From contig JAUSLV010000021.1 of the NCBI GenBank assembly GCA_030645495.1, forward strand, positions 1 to 64,000: 64,000 bases of DNA, read 5' to 3'. Under the pieces are notes generated by a model, which saw only the letters and a program-made list of their open reading frames with translations, searched no databases and was not told the DNA's origin. Shown in pieces: positions 55,035-63,998 of the stretch. Source of the stretch: Actinomycetota bacterium (GTDB taxonomy: Bacteria; Actinomycetota; Acidimicrobiia; Acidimicrobiales; Ilumatobacteraceae). Position 1 is the stretch's first letter. The number at the start of each line of letters is the position of its first letter. Made by a program: the position numbers and the translations under genes.

Positions 55035-56342
55035 GTGACAGCGGCCGACTCGCAGCAACAGGCCAGACCGCCCAGCGTCGATCGGCTGGCACGGGCGATG
55101 GGCGCGGCGACGGGATTGCCGCACGCGGTGTGCGTGGAACTCGCCCGCAGTGCGATCGCCGACGGACCCACGGCGTATGCCGAACCGGCGGCGATCGAGC
55201 GCGCCCACCACTATCGGCGCACGCTGCTGTCGCCGGTGATCAACGCCACCGGCGTGCTGCTGCACACCAACCTCGGCCGCGCCCCGCTGGCGTTGGCGCA
55301 CCCACCGCAGGCGATCAACGTCGAGCTCGACCTCACCACCGGCGAGCGCGGCTCGCGCCAGCATGCCGTGGGCGGGCTGCTGGCCACGTTGTGCGGGGCG
55401 CAGGCAGCGATCGTGGTGAACAACAACGCCGCGGCCGTGCTGCTGGTGCTGGCCGCCCTGGCCCGCGACCGGCAGGTGCTGGTGAGCCGCGGCGAGAGCG
55501 TGGAGATCGGCGGTGGCTTCCGCGTGCCCGAGGTGATGGAGCAGAGCGGCGCGCAGCTGGTGGATGTGGGCACCACCAATCGCACCCGCCTGGCCGACTA
55601 CACCAAGGCACTCACCCGCAAGCATGCCGACGTCGCGCTGGTGCTGAAGGTGCACCCCAGCAACTACCGCGTGGAGGGCTTCACCGCCGAGACCACGATC
55701 GAGCAACTGGCCACGCTGCCGGTACCCGTGTTGGCCGACATCGGTAGCGGCCTGCTCGACGCGGCTTGCCCGTGGCTGGCCGGCCCACCGCCCCCGTGGC
55801 TGGCCACCGAGCCCGCCGCGCGCCAAACGCTGGCCGCCGGTGCCGCCCTCGTGACGTTCAGCGGCGACAAGCTGATGGGCGGCCCGCAGGCGGGCATCAT
55901 CGCCGGCCGCGCCGACCTCGTCGCCGCCTGCGCGGCCCACCCATTGGCCCGGGCGCTGCGGCCAGGAGCACATGTGCTGTTGGCCCTGCAACAGGTGACG
56001 CTCGCGTACCTCGACCGCACCGCGGCCGACACGATCCCGTTCTGGCAGATGGCTGCCGCCACGGTGAACGACCTATCGATTCGCGCGCACGTGATCGTCG
56101 CCGACAGCGGGCGCGGCCACGTGGTGCCCAGCGAGGCGCTGCCCGGCGCCGGCTCGGCGCCCGGCACGATCATCCCCTCGGTGGCCATCGAGATCGTGGG
56201 TGATCACCTCGCCGCGTTCCGCGAAGCCGCCACGCCGATCGTGGCCCGCAGTCGCGACGGCGCCACGTTCATCGATCTGCGCACCGTGCACCCCTCCGAC
56301 GACACAGCGCTCACCGCGGCACTCGCGGCGCTGCCCGCCTGA
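55035..56342 (+). CDS. selA: L-seryl-tRNA(Sec) selenium transferase
   Basis: This 435-residue PLP enzyme converts seryl-tRNA(Sec) to selenocysteyl-tRNA(Sec) with selenophosphate. The N-terminal INATGVLLHTNLGRAPL and ELDLTTGERGSR segments, the HPSNYRVEGFT motif and the PLP-binding Lys in FSGDKLMGGPQAG (near residue 280) are all clear. GTG start at 55035, 29 bases from the divergent dut. selB follows after 18 bases. Neither selD nor tRNA-Sec was found in the window. Confidence 0.95.
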   Translation: MTAADSQQQARPPSVDRLARAMGAATGLPHAVCVELARSAIADGPTAYAEPAAIERAHHYRRTLLSPVINATGVLLHTNLGRAPLALAHPPQAINVELDLTTGERGSRQHAVGGLLATLCGAQAAIVVNNNAAAVLLVLAALARDRQVLVSRGESVEIGGGFRVPEVMEQSGAQLVDVGTTNRTRLADYTKALTRKHADVALVLKVHPSNYRVEGFTAETTIEQLATLPVPVLADIGSGLLDAACPWLAGPPPPWLATEPAARQTLAAGAALVTFSGDKLMGGPQAGIIAGRADLVAACAAHPLARALRPGAHVLLALQQVTLAYLDRTAADTIPFWQMAAATVNDLSIRAHVIVADSGRGHVVPSEALPGAGSAPGTIIPSVAIEIVGDHLAAFREAATPIVARSRDGATFIDLRTVHPSDDTALTAALAALPA

Positions 56343-56360
56343 CCTGAGCCTCTGACCGAC

Positions 56361-58088
56361 ATGCGCGTCGTCGCCACCGCCGGCCACGTCGACCACGGCA
56401 AGTCGTCGCTCGTGCGCGCGCTCACCGGCACCGACCCCGACCGCCTGGAAGAGGAACGCCGCCGCGGCCTCACCATCGACCTCGGCTTCGCGCACACCGT
56501 GCTGCCCGACCGTTTTGGGCTGCCCGGTGGCGAGGGCATCAGCTTCGTCGACGTGCCCGGGCACGTGCGCTTCCTGCGCAACATGCTCGCCGGCGTGGGC
56601 GGAGTCGACGCATGCATGTTCGTGGTGGCGGCCACCGAGGGTTGGAAGCCGCAGAGCGAGGAGCACCTGCGCATTCTCGAACTGGTGGGGTTGCGCCATG
56701 GCATCGTCGTGCTCACCAAGGCCGACCTGGTGGACGACGAGTGGCGCGCGCTGCAGGAACTGGACGTGCGCGACCACCTGGCCGGCACGTTTCTGGCCGA
56801 CGCACCGATCGTGCCGGTGAGTGCCACTACCGGCGCGGGGATCGCCGGCCTCCAGGAGGCGCTCACTGCGCTGGTGCGCACGACACCTGCAGCAGCGGAC
56901 AGCGGTAGGCCGCGGTTGTGGATCGATCGGGTGTTCGCGGCCAAGGGCAGCGGCACCGTCGTGACCGGCACGCTCACCGGCGGAGGCGTGCGCCTGGACG
57001 ACACGCTGGCTGCGGGCGCGCACGTCGTGCGCGTGCGTGGCATCCAGAGCCACGGGGAACACTGCAGCGAGATCGCCCCCGGCAATCGGGTGGCCCTCAA
57101 CCTGGTGGGTGCAGTGCACACCGAACTCGCTCGCGGCCAGGCCATCGTGCGTGCCGCGCAGTGGCGACCCACGCAGCGCTTCGACGCCAGCCTCACCGTG
57201 CTGCCCGCGCTCGCCCACACGGTGTCGCGCCGCGGCGCGTACCTGGCCTACATCGGCGCGGGTGAGTTCCCGGTGAAGCTGCGCGTGCTCGGCACCGAGG
57301 CGCTCGCCCCCGGCAGCACCGGCCTGGTGCGCCTGCACCTGGCCGGCGCGCTACCGCTGCTGCCCGGCGACCGCTACGTGCTGCGCGAGAGCGGCCGCGA
57401 CGAGACGGTGGGTGGCGGCGAGGTGCTGGATGTGGCACCGGTGCTGCCGGCGTCGAAGGCCACGCCCGATCGCGACGTGGACCGCGTGGTGCGCGAGCAC
57501 GGGTGGATCGAGGCCACCGACCTGGAGGCGCTGACCGGCGATTCCCGCACCCCCACGATCGGCAAGTGGGTGGTGCACCCGCAGCGGGCCGCAGCGATGG
57601 CCCACCACCTGCGTGCGAGCGTTGCGGCGGCACCCGACCTCGGCCTCGAGGTCGCGACGCTCGACGAGCGCGAACGGGCGCTGCTGGCCACGCTCGACGG
57701 CATCGCCATCGACGGCGGGCGCGCCCGGCCGGCCGAGGTGCGCGACCCGCTCGCCGACCATCCGTTCGTGGCGGCGCTGGCGGCGGCCGGCGCCGCTCCA
57801 CCCGACGCCACGGGCATCGACCGCGCCGAACTGCGCGAGATGGTGCGCCGAGGGCTGGTGGTGGAACGCGAGGGGCTGTTCTTCCACGCCACCGCCATCG
57901 ACACTGCGGCTCGCGCCGCTGCCGCATTGCTGACCGGCGACCCCGCCGGGTTCACGATGTCGCAGTTCCGCGAAGCACTGGGCATCACCCGCAAGCACGC
58001 CGTGCCGCTGGGCACCGAACTCGACGCGCGCGGCATCACCCGCCGGCGCGGCGACCTGCGGATCGCCGGGCCGAAGCTGCCCGGCTGA
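56361..58088 (+). CDS. selB: Selenocysteine-specific translation elongation factor
   Basis: This 575-residue GTPase delivers selenocysteyl-tRNA to UGA codons marked by a SECIS element. The G1 motif GHVDHGKSSL is at residues 8-17, DVPGH near 65 and TKAD near 120. After the EF-Tu-like domains, a C-terminal region with winged-helix modules (about 390-575) ends TMSQFREALGITRKHAVPLGTELDARGITRRRGD, the mRNA-binding part. ATG at 56361. It is in an operon with selA and converges on an alpha/beta hydrolase gene 22 bases away. Confidence 0.95.
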   Translation: MRVVATAGHVDHGKSSLVRALTGTDPDRLEEERRRGLTIDLGFAHTVLPDRFGLPGGEGISFVDVPGHVRFLRNMLAGVGGVDACMFVVAATEGWKPQSEEHLRILELVGLRHGIVVLTKADLVDDEWRALQELDVRDHLAGTFLADAPIVPVSATTGAGIAGLQEALTALVRTTPAAADSGRPRLWIDRVFAAKGSGTVVTGTLTGGGVRLDDTLAAGAHVVRVRGIQSHGEHCSEIAPGNRVALNLVGAVHTELARGQAIVRAAQWRPTQRFDASLTVLPALAHTVSRRGAYLAYIGAGEFPVKLRVLGTEALAPGSTGLVRLHLAGALPLLPGDRYVLRESGRDETVGGGEVLDVAPVLPASKATPDRDVDRVVREHGWIEATDLEALTGDSRTPTIGKWVVHPQRAAAMAHHLRASVAAAPDLGLEVATLDERERALLATLDGIAIDGGRARPAEVRDPLADHPFVAALAAAGAAPPDATGIDRAELREMVRRGLVVEREGLFFHATAIDTAARAAAALLTGDPAGFTMSQFREALGITRKHAVPLGTELDARGITRRRGDLRIAGPKLPG

Positions 58089-58110
58089 ACCCGTCGGCTC
58101 GGCACGCTGG

Positions 58111-58992
58111 CTAGGCACCTCGCCGCGCCAGGCTGCGCACCCGCCGCAGGCCCTTGCGCTTGGGTGCGTTCAGTTCCAACTCGCGGGCGGCCTTGGCCAC
58201 GTTCACGTCGTTGGTGATCACCTCGCCGAAGCGCGCCGGATCGGCCAACAGCCAGCTGTGCGAGCCCTCCACCACGGTTCCCTCAACGCCGGAGGCCACG
58301 CACAGCGCTTCGAACGACTCGCGCGGGATGATGCCATCGCGGGTGCCCCACAGGATGCTGATCGACAAGCCGCTGTCGCGCAGCGTTTCCAACTCGACGC
58401 GCAGGTCGGCGCGGCGGGCGAGGTTGGCCACCTTCACGATCGCCCGTGGGTTGCGCACGAGGTTGGGCAGCAGGTCTTCGGCCAACACGGGCAGCACCCG
58501 GGTGGCCTGCCGCAGCGGCCACACGTCGCCGGGGAAGTGCAGCCCCCAGTCCCACAAGGGCCGTTCGGCGATGCTGCGCAGCGTGCGGCCGCGCTTCCAC
58601 GACGACCCGCCGATCGAGTTCACCAGCACCAGGCTGCGAACTCGCGAGCGATGGTCGTGGGCATAACGCACGGCAACGCCGCCACCGAAGGAATGGCCCA
58701 CCACGACCGCCGGCTCCTCGAGCTCGAGCGTGTCGAGCAGATCTGCGACCCATTGCGCGTAGCCGCGCAGCGAGAACGATTCGCTGGGCAGATCGGCGCT
58801 GCCGCCGAAGCCGGGCAACGCGGGAGCGATCACGCGGCACCCTTGCGCGGCGATCGTCTCGATCACGTTGCGATAGCTGTGCTGACCCAACGCCCAACCG
58901 TGCAACAGCACCACCGGCAGGCCCTCGCCCGCCGCGCCGTAGCTCGCCGTGCGCCCCTGCACGAACGTACGCCGGTCGACGACGGTGACCAT
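58111..58992 (-). CDS. Alpha/beta-fold hydrolase
   Basis: This 293-residue hydrolase has the oxyanion motif LLHGWALG near residue 31, the nucleophile elbow GHSFGGG near 100, an acid candidate in WGTRDGIIP and the catalytic His in EGSHSWLL. The cap region between strands is helical. It ends with a basic tail (KRKGLRRVRSLARRG). ATG at 58992 lies eight bases downstream of the NfeD-family stop, so the two genes are probably cotranscribed. Esters, lactones or C-C bond substrates are possible. Confidence 0.9.
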   Translation of the reverse strand: MVTVVDRRTFVQGRTASYGAAGEGLPVVLLHGWALGQHSYRNVIETIAAQGCRVIAPALPGFGGSADLPSESFSLRGYAQWVADLLDTLELEEPAVVVGHSFGGGVAVRYAHDHRSRVRSLVLVNSIGGSSWKRGRTLRSIAERPLWDWGLHFPGDVWPLRQATRVLPVLAEDLLPNLVRNPRAIVKVANLARRADLRVELETLRDSGLSISILWGTRDGIIPRESFEALCVASGVEGTVVEGSHSWLLADPARFGEVITNDVNVAKAARELELNAPKRKGLRRVRSLARRGA

Positions 58993-59000
58993 ACGGCTGT

Positions 59001-60362
59001 CTACTCGGCCTTCGGGCGACGCTCGCGGTAGTCGCGGGCGGCACCGTCCACCGGTTCGACCTCCAGCGTCACGCCGTCGATGGCGATCACCCGCAGCTCG
59101 GCACCGGCAGCCAACGGGGTGGCCCGGTTGGTGCGTGCTCGCCACTTGGCCTCGCCCACCTGCGCAACACCCTCGGGATCGATCGCCCCCACGGCCGAGC
59201 CGGTGGACCCGATCATCCAGTCGCGACCGATCGTGGGTGTGGCGAAACGCGTGCGCACCATCGACGGCATGCCCACCACGAACATGAGCAGCACACCGGC
59301 GATGCCCACGCCCAGCGTGAGCCAGCCGAGCCGCAGATCGTTGCCCGGCAACGGCTCGTAGAGGAACCACGAGCCCAGCACGAACAGCGTGGTGCCCACA
59401 CCCGTCCAGAACCGGGGGATGCCCACCTGCACGTCGATCGCGAACGCCAACATGGCGACGATGATCAGCGCCACGGCACCGGGGCGGGAGGGCAGGGCCG
59501 ACAGGCCGTAGCAACCCAGCACGGACAGCGCGGCACCCACGCTGCCGGCCACACCGACACCCGCGGTGAAGAACTCGAAGATCAGCAGACACAGCCCGAT
59601 CACCAGGAACAGGTAGGCCATCGGCGGGCTCGCCACGGTGTGGAACATCTCTTCGATCAGCCCGAGGCCGGAGAAGCGCACGAGCGTGGCGACGTTCTGC
59701 GTGTCGCCCGCGTCGTTCAGTTCCTCGGCGACGGTGTCGAGCACCGTGCCGTCCCCCAGCGTGACACCGTCCATCGCCAGCACCATGCTGCGCACGGTGG
59801 GCACGCCTTCGTCGGCGGTGTCGAGGCGCAGCACGCCCTTCTTGCGGGCGTCGCCGAACGACATCGAGTCGGTGCGCAGTTCGTCGCCGAAGCGGCCGAG
59901 ATCGACCTCTGCGCCCTCGAGCGCCAGCAGTTCGCCGGTGTGGCCGATGCGGCTACCGGCCACCATCGCAGTCACGTCGGCGACGCCGAACAGCTGAGCC
60001 GGCGTGCCGTAGGCGCGGGCATCGCGCGACGGCCCTACCCACACGCCGATCGCGATCTTGGCATCGGCCACCTTCTGCAGCAGCTGGCGCATGGTGTCGT
60101 CGTCGACGACCGCCCCGCCCGTGTTGAGCTGCAGGATCAAGGCCTGCGAGCCCTTCTCGGTGGACTCGTCGATCGCGTCGGACACCGACTGCACCGTCAC
60201 TTCGTCGAACAGGCCCGACACCTGCAGCACGTCGACGGGGGCCAGATCGGCTGCCCCACCCTCGTCGCCGGTGGGCGCGGCCTGGGCTGGGGATGACAGC
60301 AGCGACAACCCCGCCAGCCCCGCCAGCGGGACAATCAGAAGTGAGATCGCTAGTCTGCGCAC
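59001..60362 (-). CDS. NfeD/ClpP-class membrane protein with degenerate protease site
   Basis: This 453-residue protein has a signal peptide (cleavage near residue 29), a ClpP-like domain (about 40-210), four to five membrane helices (about 235-370) and a C-terminal OB-fold NfeD domain (about 380-440). In active homologues such as PH1510 the catalytic Ser lies in ASAAS. Here the aligned position is Gly119 in AYGTPAQ, so the protease is probably inactive. GTG at 60362, with a GGAGG ribosome-binding site that lies inside the start of the divergent ATPase gene. Such proteins work with stomatin-like partners in membrane quality control; none is encoded nearby. Confidence 0.88.
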   Translation of the reverse strand: MRRLAISLLIVPLAGLAGLSLLSSPAQAAPTGDEGGAADLAPVDVLQVSGLFDEVTVQSVSDAIDESTEKGSQALILQLNTGGAVVDDDTMRQLLQKVADAKIAIGVWVGPSRDARAYGTPAQLFGVADVTAMVAGSRIGHTGELLALEGAEVDLGRFGDELRTDSMSFGDARKKGVLRLDTADEGVPTVRSMVLAMDGVTLGDGTVLDTVAEELNDAGDTQNVATLVRFSGLGLIEEMFHTVASPPMAYLFLVIGLCLLIFEFFTAGVGVAGSVGAALSVLGCYGLSALPSRPGAVALIIVAMLAFAIDVQVGIPRFWTGVGTTLFVLGSWFLYEPLPGNDLRLGWLTLGVGIAGVLLMFVVGMPSMVRTRFATPTIGRDWMIGSTGSAVGAIDPEGVAQVGEAKWRARTNRATPLAAGAELRVIAIDGVTLEVEPVDGAARDYRERRPKAE

Positions 60363-60364
60363 AA

Positions 60365-61222
60365 GTGCCTCCGAAGCGCGTTGATCCGCTGCAGTTCCTC
60401 ACCTCCGCCACAGTGGCCATCGTGGCCGGTAAGGGTGGCGTCGGGAAGACCACGGTAACCGCCGTTCTGGCGCGTGCGGCAATCCGTCGCGGACTTCGTG
60501 TGCTCGTGATCGAGCTGGACGGCAAAGCGACCCTCGGCCGGCTGCTGCCCGACGCCACGGTGCTGCAGCTGTCGGCCACCGCCGCGCTGGCCGAGTACCT
60601 CGACACTCACGGCCTGTCGCGAGTGACGAAACGCCTGGCCTCGACCGGGATCATCGACGTGGTGGCCACCGCCTCGCCGGGTATCGACGACATTGTCGTG
60701 CTCGGCAAGATCAAGCAACTCGAACAGAGCGGCAACCACGACCTGATCGTGGTGGACGGCCCCGCCGCCGGCCATGCGATCACGTTCCTGCTCGCCGCCA
60801 AGAGCCTGCTCACCAGCGTGCGCGGCGGGCCGGTGCACACGCAGGCCGTCGACGTGGCGGCGATGCTGGCCGACCCCGCCCGTTGCCAAGTGGTGCTGGT
60901 GACGCTGCCAGAAACCACCCCGATCAACGAGGCGGTCGAGACGGCCTACGCGCTGGAGGACCGCGTGGGAGTGCACCTCACCCCGATCGTGGTGAACGGC
61001 GTCGACGCCGGCCCTGCGCTGCAACCCGAGGCGGCACCGGCCGGTAGCCCGATGGCGCTCGCCGGCGAGTTCCGTGTCGCCCGCCGCCAGCTGCACGAAG
61101 CAGCCTGCTGCGACCTGGGCGACATGCTCGGCCTGCCGCAACTGATCCTTCCCAACGTGCCGGGCTCGCTGCTCGACGCGGCCTCGGTCGAGCACCTGGC
61201 CGACGAGTGGAACCCGGCATGA
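60365..61222 (+). CDS. ArsA/GET3-family ATPase, first of pair
   Basis: This 285-residue deviant-Walker ATPase has AGKGGVGKTT near residue 20, the Switch-I-like ELDGKATLGRLLP and a late VNGVDAG. It is shorter and more diverged than its partner. It corresponds in arrangement to mycobacterial Rv3679, whose pair with Rv3680 resembles a bacterial GET system. The start is GTG at 60365, only two bases from the GTG of the divergent NfeD gene. TAGTCT at 60351-60356 would give a leaderless mRNA. It is coupled to the next gene by ATGA. Confidence 0.88.
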   Translation: MPPKRVDPLQFLTSATVAIVAGKGGVGKTTVTAVLARAAIRRGLRVLVIELDGKATLGRLLPDATVLQLSATAALAEYLDTHGLSRVTKRLASTGIIDVVATASPGIDDIVVLGKIKQLEQSGNHDLIVVDGPAAGHAITFLLAAKSLLTSVRGGPVHTQAVDVAAMLADPARCQVVLVTLPETTPINEAVETAYALEDRVGVHLTPIVVNGVDAGPALQPEAAPAGSPMALAGEFRVARRQLHEAACCDLGDMLGLPQLILPNVPGSLLDAASVEHLADEWNPA

Positions 61223-62286
61223 ACACCCTGCGGCACCATCTGGCCACCGCCGAAGTGCTGGTGTGCTGCGGCTCGGGCGGGGTGGGCAAGACCACCATTG
61301 CCGCCGCATTGGGCCTTCAGGCGGCGCGTCTGGGCCGTCGTGCCGTCGTGGTGACGATCGACCCTGCCAAACGCCTGGCCGACGCTCTGGGCGTGCCTGG
61401 CGGCCTCGGCAACGACCCCCTGCGCCTCGACGTGGAGGGCCCCGGCGAGCTGTGGGCGCTGATGCTCGACACGGCCACCACGTTCGACGGCCTCGTGCGC
61501 GCCAATGCCGCCGACGACGAGCAGGCCGAGCGGATCCTGGCCAACGGCTTCTACCGCAACGTGGCGGGCGGCCTCAGCGGCACGCAGGAGTACATGGCTG
61601 CCGAACGGTTGCACGCGCTACACCTCGACGACCGCTTCGACCTGGTGATCGTCGACACGCCGCCAACCCGTAACGCGCTCGACTTCCTCGACGCGCCAGG
61701 CACGATCAGCAAGTTCATCGACCACCCGCTGTTCAAGCTGCTGATGATGCCCACCCGCCGCGGGTTGAAGGTGCTGAACATCGCCACGCAACCCCTGTTG
61801 CGCACGATCGGCCGAGTGGTGGGTGGCGACGTGCTGGCCGACGCGGTGGCGTTCTTCCAGGCCTTCGCCGGTATGGAGACCGGGTTTCGCGCTCGCGCAG
61901 AAGCAGTGACGACGCTGCTGCAGAGCGACATCACACGCTTCGTGCTGGTGGCCTCGCCGCGTGAGGACACGATCGAGGAGGCCAGCTATTTCGCCGGCCG
62001 CCTGCACGAGGCCGGGCTGGAGGTGGGCGCCGTGGTGGTGAACCGCTGCACGCCCTCGTTCGGCGAACCGCCTGCCACCCGGCCACGAGCTGCGGACAAG
62101 GCTGCCCTGTACGACAACCTCGTGGAACTAAACGTGAACGCTGCCACGGAACGCAAGCAGGCGGCAGCGCTGCTCACCACCACCGGAGTGCCCAAGGGCG
62201 TGCGCACCACCTGGGTGCCCACGCTGCCCGGCGACGTGCACACGATGCAGGCCCTGGCCACCATCCGCGACCTTCTGTTCGGCTGA
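61219..62286 (+). CDS. ArsA/GET3-family ATPase, second of pair
   Basis: This 355-residue ATPase has P-loop GSGGVGKTTIAAALG near residue 18, switch region VVTIDPAKRLADALG, Walker B-like LVIVDTPPTRNALDFLD and a C-terminal EDTIEEASYFAGRL helix. It is related to arsenical pump ATPases and to GET3, and is the likely Rv3680 counterpart. No arsenic genes are near, so membrane-protein or envelope-metabolite handling is more likely. ATG at 61219 overlaps the stop of the first ATPase. Confidence 0.92.
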   Translation: MNTLRHHLATAEVLVCCGSGGVGKTTIAAALGLQAARLGRRAVVVTIDPAKRLADALGVPGGLGNDPLRLDVEGPGELWALMLDTATTFDGLVRANAADDEQAERILANGFYRNVAGGLSGTQEYMAAERLHALHLDDRFDLVIVDTPPTRNALDFLDAPGTISKFIDHPLFKLLMMPTRRGLKVLNIATQPLLRTIGRVVGGDVLADAVAFFQAFAGMETGFRARAEAVTTLLQSDITRFVLVASPREDTIEEASYFAGRLHEAGLEVGAVVVNRCTPSFGEPPATRPRAADKAALYDNLVELNVNAATERKQAAALLTTTGVPKGVRTTWVPTLPGDVHTMQALATIRDLLFG

Positions 62287-62309
62287 GGTCAGGCGCTAAC
62301 GTCTGGCCC

Positions 62310-62750
62310 GTGCACATTCTCGTCGCCACCGATGCCGACCATGTCGTGAACGCCGTCACCGACGCGCTCAGCGGGCCACACACCTCGTTCACCATCTGTC
62401 GCGAGGGTCGCCTCGTCAGCGGGCTCGTCAGCGAGCGCACCCCCGATCTCGTGGTGCTCGATCTGCAGATCGGTTCCAAGGGCGGCATGGCCGTCACGAT
62501 GGACCTGCGGCTCGACGAGAGCTCGGGCAACCTGCCCACGGTCAAGGTGCTGATGCTGCTCGATCGCCAGGCCGATGTGCACCTCGCCCGCCGCTCGGCC
62601 GCCGACGCCTGGCTGGTGAAGCCGTTCACCCCGCTCGATCTGAAGCGGGCGGTTCGCGGCGTGCTGTACCCGCCCGACGTCACCGCCGAGGTGGCCCGGG
62701 TGCCCGTGGGGGCCGAATCCGCTGAGGAAGAAGCCGTCGTCGCCGGGTAG
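62310..62750 (+). CDS. Response-regulator receiver-like protein
   Basis: This 146-residue single-domain protein resembles a CheY-like receiver. It has a phospho-acceptor Asp in LVVLDLQIGSKGG (near residue 51) and the conserved Lys in WLVKPF. The N-terminal acidic pair is reduced to DADH, and the usual Thr/Ser appears as a hydrophobic MLLD segment, so signalling may be modified. A short acidic tail follows. GTG start at 62310, 23 bases after the ArsA pair. No histidine kinase or output domain is present. Confidence 0.85.
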   Translation: MHILVATDADHVVNAVTDALSGPHTSFTICREGRLVSGLVSERTPDLVVLDLQIGSKGGMAVTMDLRLDESSGNLPTVKVLMLLDRQADVHLARRSAADAWLVKPFTPLDLKRAVRGVLYPPDVTAEVARVPVGAESAEEEAVVAG

Positions 62751-62765
62751 CATCGTTATCCGCTA

Positions 62766-62843
62766 CGGGGTGTAGCGCAGCTTGGTTAGCGCGCCACGTT
62801 CGGGACGTGGAGGCCGGAAGTTCAAATCTTCTCACCCCGACCA
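62766..62843 (+). tRNA. tRNA-Pro (anticodon CGG)
   Basis: Acceptor arms CGGGGTG and CACCCCG pair perfectly. The D-arm region GTAGCGCAGCTTGGTTAGCGC, the anticodon stem CCACG/CGTGG with loop TTCGGGA, and the T-arm with TTCAAAT are all present. The 3' CCA is encoded. The anticodon CGG reads proline CCG codons. Confidence 0.95.
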
Positions 62844-62847
62844 GTCC

Positions 62848-62882
62848 GATGCCCGCCCACCGTGTTCGGTGCGGCGGGCATC
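62848..62882 (+). terminator. Rho-independent terminator after tRNA-Pro
   Basis: GATGCCCGCC pairs with GGCGGGCATC, extended inside by CACCG and CGGTG around TGTT. It is followed by AGTCGTTTTCG with a T-run. It lies four bases after the tRNA and could also serve the convergent kinase gene. Confidence 0.88.
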
Positions 62883-62898
62883 AGTCGTTTTCGCCCCG

Positions 62899-63735
62899 TC
62901 AGCCGGCGCCCACGAGTGGGGCCAGCAGGTCGAGCACGTCGGCAGTGGTCCCCAGCGTCACCGAATAGCCGGGCACCCGCTGCGCCAGCCGGGCCAGCTC
63001 GTCGAAGCCGGCTGCCCCTCGATCCGCCAGCGTGGCCGAGTGCTCGGTGAGGGCCAGCAGGGTGCGCGCCCGGCTCAGCGGCTCGATCCCGGCGGTTGCA
63101 CCCCACCCCAGCACGCCCACGGCAACCAGCGCACGCGGCCCCGGTGCCGTAGTCGCACCCAACGCGCTGGCGGGCACGAACCACTCGTCGACGAAGAACT
63201 GTCGATACCGGTCGTCGACGAGCACGTCGCCCAGATGCTGGCGACCGCCCGCGCGCAACATGATCGGGCGGGCGTAGGGAGTGACGGTGCGGTGCTCGAC
63301 ATCCACCAGCCCCAGGTCGTCGCTGAAGTGCCGCCACCCTCGGCCGGCGGCCGCTGCACTCAGCGTGCTCTTGCCGCTGCCACTCGACCCGCAGAGCACC
63401 ACCGCCCCCGCGGCACCACCGAACACTGCCGCGTGCAACACCGTGCGATCGGCCACCGACGCACGCGCCCGACGATTCACTTCCCACACCAGCAGTTCGA
63501 ACAGGGCAGGGGCGCTGCGGCCCTCGCTGCACACTTCCACCGGGAGGTCGGCGCGCTCGATGCTCAGGTCGTACACGGCGCCCACGCGATCGGCGCGCAA
63601 GGTGGCCGGCCGACCACCAGTGGCCGCCGGCAGGTCGCGGTAACAGTGCTCGACCAATTCGGCGAGCACGGCGTCATCCGACGCGAACTGGAACTCGAAC
63701 CCCCACGCGGCAACTGCGCGGGTCAGATGCAGCAC
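62899..63735 (-). CDS. HPr kinase-like P-loop protein
   Basis: About 278 residues. The C-terminal half resembles the HprK/serine-kinase domain: hydrophobic VLHAAVF, Walker A CGSSGSGKST at residues 115-123, and HFSDDLGLVD at 137-144, which parallels the acidic catalytic loop of HPr kinase. The N-terminal 90 residues are an alpha/beta domain that such HprK-related proteins often have. No PTS genes are near. Relatives occur with peptide-modification and sensor loci. The start is taken as GTG 63735, overlapping the upstream gene by 13 bases, so translation is probably coupled; a longer reading is shadow sequence. Confidence 0.78.
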   Translation of the reverse strand: MLHLTRAVAAWGFEFQFASDDAVLAELVEHCYRDLPAATGGRPATLRADRVGAVYDLSIERADLPVEVCSEGRSAPALFELLVWEVNRRARASVADRTVLHAAVFGGAAGAVVLCGSSGSGKSTLSAAAAGRGWRHFSDDLGLVDVEHRTVTPYARPIMLRAGGRQHLGDVLVDDRYRQFFVDEWFVPASALGATTAPGPRALVAVGVLGWGATAGIEPLSRARTLLALTEHSATLADRGAAGFDELARLAQRVPGYSVTLGTTADVLDLLAPLVGAG

Positions 63736-63998
63736 GTAAGTTGGATGCGGTACGCGTCGTAGAAGCACCGCGAATCGGTGATCGTGGGAAACGTGACCAC
63801 CTGACCGACGATGGAGCCGGTGACACAGGTGAGCACCGGGCTGCCGCCGGACGACAAGAAGCAGGACTTCACGGCCCGAGCCTCGAGTGGGGTACACCCA
63901 GCGGCGATGGTGATGGTGGCGCCCTTGGCGACACCGGGTGCCGGTGTGCAGGAGAAGCCGACCCCGTCGTTGCGGCCATCGACCCACCCCGTGGGCAC
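63723..63998 (-). CDS. Cysteine-containing small protein, probably partial at window edge
   Basis: At least 91 residues are visible. The reading begins at a GTG two bases from the window end and may continue beyond it. The sequence has Gly/Thr/Val-rich strands and seven cysteines, ending RIQLTCCI. It looks like an exported or surface domain or the end of a pilin-like protein; I do not recognise a family. It overlaps the HprK-like gene start by 13 bases. The close coupling suggests that the kinase-like protein acts on or with this product (inference). Confidence 0.6.
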   Translation of the reverse strand: MPTGWVDGRNDGVGFSCTPAPGVAKGATITIAAGCTPLEARAVKSCFLSSGGSPVLTCVTGSIVGQVVTFPTITDSRCFYDAYRIQLTCCI

